A program made the position numbers and the translations under genes. DNA of 9,303 nt from positions 1-9,303 of the forward strand of contig JBMSQB010000124.1 of NCBI GenBank assembly GCA_049423065.1. Reading direction: 5' to 3'. The stretch's first letter is position 1; each line of letters opens with the position of its first letter. This DNA comes from SYIM01 sp041182885. Lineage in GTDB: Bacteria; Pseudomonadota; Gammaproteobacteria; Burkholderiales; Burkholderiaceae_E. Under the pieces are notes generated by a model, which was not told where the DNA came from, searched no databases, and was given only the letters and a program-made list of their open reading frames with translations. Of the stretch, positions 1 to 6,800 are shown one piece after another.

Positions 1-521
1 ACGGAGGCGAGCGCTTCAGCGACAACTGGCCGCTGGTGGGCGGCAAGATGGACCTGACCGAAGGCGGCATCCGGGTTCCCTGGATCGCGCACTGGCCGGC
101 GGGCATCGCGCCAGGCGGGGTCTGCGAGCAACTGTGCATGACCATGGACTGGTCGGCGACCATGCTCGAGCTTGCCCAGGCGCGGCCACCGGCCGGGCAC
201 GTGCTGGACGGCGTATCGCTTGGCGCTGTCTTGCGCAACCCCTCACGCACGGTGCCGCGCGATCTGTACTGGCGCATGAATCATCGCGGGCAACGCGCGC
301 TGCGTCAGGGCGCCTGGAAATATTTGCGGGTGGATGGGCATGACTACCTGTTCGACCTCTCGCGCGACGAGCGCGAGCGCGCCAACCTGGGCAAGCGCGA
401 TCCCGACCGGCTTGCCGCGATGCGTGAGACCTGGGAGCAGTGGGAGAAGAGTGTCCCGCCCATTCCGCCCGATGCGGTGGTGAGCCTGGGGTATTCGGAG
501 GCGGATATGCCGAGGCGGTGA
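1..521 (+). CDS. Sulfatase, C-terminal fragment (5' end outside window)
   Basis: The reading frame is open from the window start (first full codon at position 3) to a TGA at 519-521, giving about 172 residues. It matches the C-terminal half of the arylsulfatase family (alkaline-phosphatase superfamily), which hydrolyses sulfate esters. The visible family signature is GGKMDLTEGGIRVPWIAHWP (42-101). The Lys of GGK corresponds by motif to the active-site Lys in the GKxxTxEGGxR segment of arylsulfatases, and EGGxRVP is the family hallmark. Further on are the typical C-terminal elements: RQGAWKYLRV, then YLFDLSRDERERANL, then a Trp-rich end (TWEQWEKS). The CxPSR/CxAxR formylglycine site and any signal peptide lie upstream, so the sulfatase class and its location cannot be given. 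The gene ends 6 bp from the convergent response regulator, leaving no room for a dedicated terminator. Substrate unknown. Confidence 0.93.
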   Translation, partial: GGERFSDNWPLVGGKMDLTEGGIRVPWIAHWPAGIAPGGVCEQLCMTMDWSATMLELAQARPPAGHVLDGVSLGAVLRNPSRTVPRDLYWRMNHRGQRALRQGAWKYLRVDGHDYLFDLSRDERERANLGKRDPDRLAAMRETWEQWEKSVPPIPPDAVVSLGYSEADMPRR

Positions 522-527
522 GGGGGG

Positions 528-1328
528 TCAGCGCACGCGGGCCTTGTGTGGGGTCGCGTGCCCGTGGGTGATGCTTGCCGACTCGGTGAAAGCCAATCCG
601 CGCCCGTAGACGGTTTGAATCGGCAGCTCGGTGCCAAGCGAATCGCGGCACCGGATGCGTAGCCGCCGGATCAGCGTTTCGATGCGTCGATAGTCGAAGT
701 TTTCCGGCTGGGCACCCTGGCTTTCAACCAGGCGCTCCTTGGTCAGCACCTCACCGGCGGGCTGCATCAGGGCCTGCAGCAGCAACCGCTCGGCGTGCTT
801 GAGAAGAAGCCCCTGCCCGTTGGGCGCGGTGAGCATCCAGGTTTGGGTGTTGAGCTGCCAGGCGGGCTGCCTGGCGGCAAGCGCGGTGTTCGGTTGCCTC
901 TCGGCGCGGCTCGCCGAGGGCGCGCCGACTCTGGCAAACAGCCGCTTCACATGAAGCGCGAGCTCTTCCAGCGGAACCGGCTTGACGAGATAGGCATCGG
1001 CACCGGCGCGCAGCCCCTCGAGTCGCTGCGCCGGCGCGCCGCGCGCGGTGAGAATCAGCACGCCACGATCGCCGAGCACGCCGGATTCCTGTAGCCACGC
1101 GAGCGCGTCCCCGTCGGGCAACCCCAGATCGAGGATCAGGACGTCGAAGTCGTTGGCCTCGCACCAGGACTGTGCCTGTGCCAGGCTGCCGACGCCGCTG
1201 ATCGCGACCGCGTCCAGCGACAGATAGGCGACGATTGCCTCCCGCAGATCGGGCTCATCTTCAATGACCAGCACGCGCGCAGGCCGATCGGGGCTCAGCG
1301 GCGTGGGATGGGTTGTGGCCGGGTTCAT
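528..1328 (-). CDS. OmpR-family response regulator
   Basis: A 266-residue two-component regulator that is expected to be phosphorylated by the upstream kinase and to bind DNA. The receiver domain spans about residues 17-130: acidic pocket E23-D24, phospho-acceptor D67 in LILDLGLPDGD, T94 in LILTARG, and K116 in YLVKPV, so every residue needed for phosphotransfer is present. The C-terminal winged-helix (Trans_reg_C) covers about 155-250, with the recognition-helix region RRIETLIRRLRIR and the closing hairpin LPIQTVYGRGLAF typical of the family. The ATG at 1326-1328 overlaps the kinase stop as ATGA, which implies translational coupling, and no strong ribosome binding site precedes it. The C-terminal tail after the hairpin (about 20 residues, His/Arg-rich) is unremarkable. 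The target promoter is not known. The 10-bp-phased repeats in front of the kinase gene are a candidate autoregulatory site. Confidence 0.95.
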   Translation of the reverse strand: MNPATTHPTPLSPDRPARVLVIEDEPDLREAIVAYLSLDAVAISGVGSLAQAQSWCEANDFDVLILDLGLPDGDALAWLQESGVLGDRGVLILTARGAPAQRLEGLRAGADAYLVKPVPLEELALHVKRLFARVGAPSASRAERQPNTALAARQPAWQLNTQTWMLTAPNGQGLLLKHAERLLLQALMQPAGEVLTKERLVESQGAQPENFDYRRIETLIRRLRIRCRDSLGTELPIQTVYGRGLAFTESASITHGHATPHKARVR

Positions 1329-3406
1329 GGGCTTGGGGCGCTGGCGGTATCGGGGAACCAGACGGTAAAGATGCTGCCGAGGCCTGACTCGCTCACCAGC
1401 TCGACCTCACCCTGATGCTGCTCGGCAATGAAGCGGACCAGGCTCAGGCCCAGGCCGATGCCGCTGACCGGGCCTTCGGGCTGGATGCGGAAGTACCGAT
1501 CAAACACACGGGGCTGCAAGGCCGGCTCGATGCCCACACCCTGGTCACTGACCCGCAGGCCGACCATCCGGATGCCGCCGGGCCCGGTTTTCGCGCAGGT
1601 TCCGACCTCGATCGTGGTGCGGGCCGGGGAGTATTTGCAGGCATTGGTGAGCAGGTTCATGAGAACCACTTCGAGCAGATTCGGATCAGCCCAGATCGTA
1701 GTCGCGTCAGGGGCAATGTTCCAGCGAATCTCGTGCCCGTCAAAGCCGTCGGGCTGCTTGCTGATGAACTGCGCGAACCAGGCCGCGCAGTCGATCGGCT
1801 CACGCTCGGGCGGTGCGGGCGCATTGAGCAGCTGATCGGACTTCAGCCAGGTATCGGTGAGCTGCGCGAGCCGCGCCACGTGGCTGCGGATCACCTGGGT
1901 ACGCTCGGCGATGCGGGGGTCGGTTGCCTGCTTGTGGAGCACGTCGGACTGGGCCGAGATCACATTGAGCCCGTTTCTGAACTCGTGCGATACCAGCGCC
2001 GCGAACCGGAAGTATTCGGCGAGCGTCCGTCGCTCGCGATCCGCCGCGTCGGCGAGCGCCCGGGTCCGCGCCTCGACCGATTGTTCGAGGCGCTGCTCTT
2101 GCGACCGCAGGTCTTCGATCATGGTCTGTTGCAAGGCAAGGCGAACGCGCCGCTCCTGCCGAACGATGCTCGCGAGCATGAAGGCAAGGAGCAGCATCTC
2201 GATTGCGGTGGCGATCTGAACCGCGTAATGGGTGAGCGTCGTGCTGGGGACCCAGCCGACGACGCGAAGGGTGGCAACCAGCACGCCCACGCCGAGCACC
2301 GACCAGCTCAGCATGAAGAAACCCGTGCCGGGCAGGGCGAGCGTCCGAACCTTCCAGGCGGCGATGCTCACCAGCGTCACACCCAGCAGGCCGAGCGCAA
2401 ACAGGCACTGGAACAGGGCTGCAGTCCAGTCGCCGCGGCCGGCGCTCAAAAACATCAGGCCCGCGCAGATTGCGGCGAGTACCGCGGTGCCGACGATGAT
2501 TCGGTCGCCCCAGCGCGGCAGGGTGTGCCGGGTCTTCAAAATGGTTCGGACAAACAGCAACAGCGTGGTGACCGACAGCGACAGGAAAATGCCGGGCGAT
2601 ACGCCATCGAATTCGGTTTGTCCCGGCCAGAACAGGATGCTGCCCCAGCCGTTGCCGGTGAGCATCCCCAGGCTCAGCATCGTTCCGTAGAGCGCGTACA
2701 GACCGAAGCGCGCATCGCGAAGCGACACGCCGATGAAGCAGGCGTGAAGAATCATGGCGAGCAGCGCGCCGTGGTAGAGCGCCTGAAGCAGTCGCTCGTG
2801 GAGCGCATTTCGGGCATACGCTGGCTGATGCCAGGCGCGCAGCGGAACACTCACCGCATAGTTCGAGGCCACCCGGAAGTAGAAGTCTTGCGGGCTATCC
2901 GATACCGCGACCGGAAATGCGAAGTGCTGGCTGAGCACCGGCCGGTTTTCAAGCGGGCGCCCATGTCCGGTTTGCACGACCGGCCGACCCGGCGCGTGAA
3001 AATCGATCAGCCTGTTGTAGGCGTAGGGAATATCGAGCACCCATGCCGACGGGGCGGCGCTGCTGCGCTGCAGGCGCACCCGAATCCACCAGGCCGAGGC
3101 ACTGAAGCCGAGATTGACGTCGCCGCGGGATGCGTCCCAGGGGACAAACCGCGACTGCGCCGAGGGCGCCAGAACCTGCTCCAGCGTGAGCGCACCATCG
3201 GGGTCCTCGAGCAACCAGACCGCGTTGGCCAGGTTTTCGCTGGGCAGCGCGAGCGTTCGCTCGGGCGCTGCGGCGGCCACGGCCGCCACGCACGCCAGAC
3301 ACGCGACGAGGCTTGCCGCAACGCTCGCGATCAGGCCCCTGATCGTGCCCGTGATCCGGCCTCGGAGCGGCCCCGCCCAACAGGATTGGAGATTTCGAAC
3401 ACGCAC
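1325..3406 (-). CDS. Membrane sensor histidine kinase with 7TMR-DISM input
   Basis: A hybrid-free sensor kinase of 693 residues if started at the GTG at 3404-3406. Order from the N-terminus: a hydrophobic signal segment (GLIASVAASLVACLACVAAV); a periplasmic region of about 150 residues resembling the 7TMR-DISM extracellular domain, often linked to carbohydrate sensing; seven hydrophobic spans; a coiled coil (QEQRLEQSVEARTRAL); HisKA with SHEFRNGLN; and HATPase_c with the N-box NLLTNACKYSP, G1 SDQGVGI, F-box VFDRYFRI and G2 GIGLGLSLV. The phospho-acceptor is H474 in this numbering. The frame stays open upstream to TTG codons at 3523, 3532 and 3547, but the extra 47 residues look non-coding and lie in AT-rich DNA. 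The GTG therefore fits the signal sequence better, although its ribosome site is weak and TTG 3547 has a GGAAAAG upstream. The stop TGA (1325-1327) overlaps the regulator start. The ligand is unknown. Confidence 0.92.
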   Translation of the reverse strand: MRVRNLQSCWAGPLRGRITGTIRGLIASVAASLVACLACVAAVAAAAPERTLALPSENLANAVWLLEDPDGALTLEQVLAPSAQSRFVPWDASRGDVNLGFSASAWWIRVRLQRSSAAPSAWVLDIPYAYNRLIDFHAPGRPVVQTGHGRPLENRPVLSQHFAFPVAVSDSPQDFYFRVASNYAVSVPLRAWHQPAYARNALHERLLQALYHGALLAMILHACFIGVSLRDARFGLYALYGTMLSLGMLTGNGWGSILFWPGQTEFDGVSPGIFLSLSVTTLLLFVRTILKTRHTLPRWGDRIIVGTAVLAAICAGLMFLSAGRGDWTAALFQCLFALGLLGVTLVSIAAWKVRTLALPGTGFFMLSWSVLGVGVLVATLRVVGWVPSTTLTHYAVQIATAIEMLLLAFMLASIVRQERRVRLALQQTMIEDLRSQEQRLEQSVEARTRALADAADRERRTLAEYFRFAALVSHEFRNGLNVISAQSDVLHKQATDPRIAERTQVIRSHVARLAQLTDTWLKSDQLLNAPAPPEREPIDCAAWFAQFISKQPDGFDGHEIRWNIAPDATTIWADPNLLEVVLMNLLTNACKYSPARTTIEVGTCAKTGPGGIRMVGLRVSDQGVGIEPALQPRVFDRYFRIQPEGPVSGIGLGLSLVRFIAEQHQGEVELVSESGLGSIFTVWFPDTASAPSP

Positions 3407-3472
3407 GGCGCTGGAGTCTACCCGGGCTCGCGCGGCACACCTACCGTAACGTGATCCGCCATCCGATTCCGG

Positions 3473-3500
3473 TGCGAATTGGTCGAAATTTGTCGAAATT
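3473..3500 (-). promoter_or_regulatory. 10-bp-phased direct repeats, candidate response-regulator site
   Basis: On the plus strand TGCGAATT (3473-3480) is followed by GTCGAAATT (3482-3490) and GTCGAAATT (3492-3500). The last two copies are identical and the first is degenerate, all in 10-bp register. Read on the minus strand, in the direction of the kinase operon, the core is AATTTCGAC. OmpR-family regulators commonly bind tandem direct repeats one helical turn apart, so this may be an autoregulatory site. It lies 67-94 bp upstream of the preferred kinase start. The repeats are seen directly; the binding role is inferred. Confidence 0.45.
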
Positions 3501-3573
3501 GAGGGGCAGACGAATCGAGGCAAAAAAGGCAAAATTAACGAATGCAATCTTTTCCGTGATTTACCTCTGGGAG

Positions 3574-3600
3574 TTCGACTTCGCCTGAAGGTTTTTCGAC
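3574..3600 (+). promoter_or_regulatory. Pair of TTCGAC half-sites facing the giant gene
   Basis: TTCGAC occurs at 3574-3579 and 3595-3600, 21 bp apart, about two helical turns. The same hexamer occurs in opposite orientation inside the repeats at 3482-3497. The set could let one regulator act on both divergent promoters. The hexamer is short and also occurs inside coding DNA, so this may be chance. Confidence 0.3.
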
Positions 3601-3603
3601 CGG

Positions 3604-3618
3604 GCAGACACCGTCTGC
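3604..3618 (+). other. Perfect 6-bp inverted repeat (small hairpin or operator)
   Basis: GCAGAC (3604-3609) and GTCTGC (3613-3618) are exact inverted copies around the 3-base centre ACC. It sits directly after the second plus-oriented TTCGAC site. It could be a palindromic operator or a hairpin in the leader of the giant gene. It has no U-tract, so it is not an intrinsic terminator. Confidence 0.35.
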
Positions 3619-3664
3619 AATATCGATTTGGAGCGCGGCATCGGCGTCATGGCCCATGCCGCAT

Positions 3665-3686
3665 CTGTGCTTTCTAAAAAGCATGG
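3665..3686 (+). other. Leader hairpin
   Basis: TGCTTT (3668-3673) pairs with AAAGCA (3678-3683) across a CTAA loop. The stem extends to nine pairs (3665-3686) when two G-U wobbles are allowed. If the giant gene is transcribed from a promoter upstream, this would lie in its untranslated leader. There is no U-run after it that would make it a terminator. Confidence 0.3.
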
Positions 3687-3754
3687 CTGCCGGGTCGATT
3701 GCCAAGGGGCTGCGCGTTTCAGTTGCTGTCGACGTTTACACACGAGTTGTCGCC

Positions 3755-3871
3755 ATGAAGTTTGCACCTGTTTTCCCGATCAAGTCTGATGTGCCCGCCG
3801 CGCATGTGCGCCCGGTGGATGCTGGCCCTGTAGTGGCCAGCCCGCGCGCGGCAAAGGAATGCCTCAAATGA
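3755..3871 (+). CDS. Possible 38-residue upstream leader ORF
   Basis: A short frame starts at ATG 3755-3757 and ends at TGA 3869-3871. It encodes 38 residues beginning MKFAPVFPIKSDVPAAHV and ending AAKECLK. Its stop overlaps the giant-gene start codon as ATGA (3868-3871), the arrangement usually seen with translational coupling. It contains the GCTGGCC/GGCCAGC hairpin and the ribosome site of the next gene. The ribosome site in front of it is weak (ACGAG at 3742-3746). The peptide has no signal sequence, membrane span or recognised family. The frame also extends upstream to an ATG at 3656, which looks less likely. It may be a regulatory leader peptide or chance. Confidence 0.25.
   Translation: MKFAPVFPIKSDVPAAHVRPVDAGPVVASPRAAKECLK
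3821..3841 (+). promoter_or_regulatory. GC-rich hairpin just upstream of the giant-gene ribosome site
   Basis: GCTGGCC (3821-3827) and GGCCAGC (3835-3841) form a perfect 7-bp stem with a 7-base loop (CTGTAGT). It lies 11 bases before the AAAGGA ribosome site. Such a stem could affect ribosome access or pause transcription. No U-tract follows, so it is not a classical terminator. Confidence 0.4.
3853..3858 (+). promoter_or_regulatory. Ribosome binding site that decides the giant-gene start
   Basis: AAAGGA ends 9 bases before ATG 3868. The in-frame ATG at 3859 directly abuts it with no spacing, so 3868 is the usable start. Confidence 0.65.
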
Positions 3872-6800
3872 GCCAGAGCAAACGATTCAAACGGTGGTCT
3901 CCCAAGGGGCGACGGCTCGCGTGGGCGCGCAATCGTGCCAACGTCGAGCGGCTCGAAGACCGGGTGCTGCTGTCAGCCGAGCCCATGGTGCAGCAGTCTC
4001 GGCCGGAGCTCGAAGAGTCGATCGAAGCGGCCAATGTCACGCTCGAAATTGGTGCGCGGCAGTCCGACCTGCCCACGATCGATGACTTCTCTGCCGGCGC
4101 AACCCGAATCGACCTCACGCGCGGGGCGACACAAAACGCGCAACTTGCGAGCGGCGGCGGAAAGCTGCTGGAACTCAACAACCCGCTCGCCAGCCTCATC
4201 ATCGACCTGGGTGCGGGCGACGATCAGGTTCAACTCTCGCAGCAGTCCGATGGCCGCCTGAAACTGTCCGGGGGATCCGACCTCTACGAACTCGTCTTTG
4301 CCAAGCCCACGTCGGTCCTCGCCATTCGCGGCCTGGACGGCGTCGACAAGGTCACGCTCGACAGCCTCTCGCTCGATACCGCATCGCTCATGGTCGAGGG
4401 CGAATCGATCTCGCTTGCGGGCGGGAAATCGCTCACCGTTGGCGGCAATGTGCAGCTGCGGGCCGAGGACCGGCTGGAGGCCGACGAGCTCGATGATCCC
4501 GCAGAGCTGAAGGCGTCTGTCGTGATTGACGGCACCATCCGCTCGGGTGGCTCGGTGGTGCTGCAGTCACTGGTCTCGGCCAATATCGCCCTTGACAGCA
4601 CCGGCGTCCTCGCCAATCTCGATCTCGAAGCCAGCACGTCGGCCATTTCGCGGATTGGCGCAACCGCGCTGATCCAGGCGCAGGCGCTCGAGGTTGTTGC
4701 CATCACCGACAACCGGCTCTCGGCCCAGGGCGAAGGCGGCTTCGGCCTGGTCAACATCACGGCCTCGCAAACCACCTCGGCCGTGGTTGCCGGGGGCGCG
4801 AAGCTCGTGATCGATGCCGAGGAGGACAGCGAGGGCATCGACATCCTCATCGAAGCGGTCGACACCAGCCGGTATGCGGCTGCGCTCGATACCGCGGGCA
4901 GCCTGGTCTCGGCCTTTACCGGGGGCTTCGATCTGGGCATCAGCCAGATCGAGATCGTGCGCAACACCCAGGCCCTGTTGGGCGATGGCGGACTCGAGGT
5001 CTCGGTGGGTGCGCCCAAGAACGGCAACGCGCCGTCCATCCAGGTGTCGGCAGCATCGGTTGATGCCGAGCCCGATGAGTCCGAAGAGGAGCCCGGCGCC
5101 GGCATCGACGGATCGGTCGAATCCAATCTCGTGGGTGTCCAGACGGTCGATGTGGTCGACAACGTCATGGCGATCGTGGCCGGTGCCGACATCGATGCGT
5201 CGGCGCTCAGCATTTATGCGCTGAGCGGCAGCACCGTGAGCTCGCGCGCCAAGGTCGCCAAGATCAACGCTTCGGGCACCACCGAGGTCCGCCTGTCCGA
5301 GGCAGTGGTGAGCGCGCCTGGGGCAGTGGCGATGGTTGCGCGCGATGAGTCGGTGTATGCGGCAGAAAGTGCCGGCTTCTCGGCCGAACTTCCGCTGGTG
5401 AAAAGCATTCAGATCGCGATTGCGGCAGCGAGTGCCACAGTCGATCGCGTGGTGCGCGCGCAGGTGTCCGAGGCCGAGGTTGATGCGGGCGACTTTGCGG
5501 TCATCGCGAGCAACGAAGGGCGCCTCAGTGCGCTCACCGAGTCGATGGCCGTGACCGGCGATGCGGAAGAGGCCTCGTCCACATTTTCGCTGTCGATGGG
5601 CGGAACCGTGGCCTGGACGCAGCTGACCGGTGCGGTTGAAGCGCTGGTTGAAAACAGCACCGTTACCGTTGGCGACGAAGGCAACATCGTGGTCGATGCG
5701 CTCAACGCGAGCGAGCTCGAGACCACCACGTCGGCGGGCAGCACAGTGACCAACGCGCCGGGTGCCGCGGGCGGCATCACGCTTGCGTTCAACGCCGTCG
5801 GCTGGGACATGGGCAACATCGCGCTTGCCGGGCTCAATGCGCTGCTCGGCACCGATCTGCTCACCGACGAGATTCCGCTTCGCACCGAAGCCATCGTGAG
5901 CGGCACCGACCTTGCCGCGGGCGGCGACATCACGGTGCGTGCGATCGACTCAATCTCGCTCACCGCCGAAATCAGCAACGAATCCGAGACCGATGCCGGG
6001 GCATCCACCGGATCTGCGGTGGGCGCCTCGGGCATTCTGGCGAGCAACCGGGTGCGGTCCGAAACCCGTGCGCTGATCCGGGGCCATGATGATGACGATG
6101 CGCCGCTGGTAAGCATCGTCGCGGGCGGTGCGGTCACCGTCGAAGCCGAGGATGAGTCGGCGATCGAGGCCGAGGTCACCATGACCGCATCGGCCTCCTC
6201 GAGCGGTTCGGCCGTGGCGGTTGGCGGCATCATTGTGCGCAACGACATGCGGGCGGGCGTGCTGTCGTCGGTGACCGATGCGGCCGTCGAGGCCGATGGC
6301 GACCTGTCGGTCACTGCCACCTCGGATGCCTCGATCACCGCCACGCTGAGTGGCGAGGTCAGTGCGAGCAGCGAGTCCGAATTCGGTGATTCGGCTGAAG
6401 CCGATGCCGGTGCCGACGCGGGTGCAGATGCGGGTGCCGATGCCGGAACCGATACCGGCGCCGACGCAGGAACCGATGCAGGAACCGATGCCGGCGCCCC
6501 GGCCGCTTCCGGCTCGCTGTCCGTCAATGCGCTGATCGCCAACAACCTGGTGCTCAACACGGCCGAGGCCGAGGTACTCGACAGCGAGCTCACGGTATTG
6601 GGGAGCTTTGGCGTCGAGGCCGAAAACATCTCCACGATCGAGGCGAGCAACAGCGCCACCACCGAGAGCACGGGCGGCACTGCCGCTGGCGTCACGCTCG
6701 CCTTCAACACCATTGGCTGGGAGGCGCAGAACATCCTCTTTGCCGCCATCGATGCGCTGCTCGGCTCCAGCATTGGTGACGAAGATCCCGCCGAGGTGCG

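Larger units (their letters stand above)
3407..3867. promoter_or_regulatory. Divergent control region between kinase operon and giant gene
   Basis: About 460 bases lie between the preferred kinase start and the giant-gene start. The part at about 3475-3600 is clearly richer in A/T than the coding DNA on both sides, as expected of promoters. It contains phased direct repeats (3473-3500), two more TTCGAC sites in the other orientation (3574-3579, 3595-3600), and hairpins at 3604-3618, 3665-3686 and 3821-3841. No convincing sigma-70 -35/-10 pair was found on either strand. TGCAATAT at 3616-3623 is a possible -10-like element for the giant gene but lacks a good -35. No known riboswitch class was recognised. 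The far end (3755-3867) may hold a small upstream open frame. Confidence 0.6.

Noticed and set aside
522..527. Search for a shared bidirectional terminator between sulfatase and regulator
   Set aside because: Only 6 bases separate the two stops and no hairpin followed by a T-run was seen nearby.
16..651. 211-codon minus-strand frame across the sulfatase end
   Set aside because: Arg/Ala/Pro-rich and motif-free. It overlaps both the sulfatase and the regulator, which have strong motifs.
1415..3454. 679-codon plus-strand open frame opposite the kinase
   Set aside because: Antisense shadow: composition is Arg/Gln/Gly/Ala-rich with no domain, while the minus strand has complete HisKA and HATPase motifs.
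3561..3767. 68-codon minus-strand frame in the intergenic region
   Set aside because: No ribosome site, no recognisable family, overlaps candidate regulatory sites; judged to be chance.
3821..3841. Hairpin considered as an intrinsic terminator
   Set aside because: No U-tract follows and it lies just upstream of a ribosome site, so a leader or translational role fits better.
4213..4236. GAGDDQVQL as an RTX calcium-binding nonapeptide array
   Set aside because: A single occurrence without the tandem GGxGxDxUx pattern; more calcium repeats may exist beyond the window but none is seen here.
6403..6495. Tandem repeats considered as a CRISPR array or intergenic satellite
   Set aside because: Repeats are 12-base, contiguous, spacer-free and in frame inside a coding gene.
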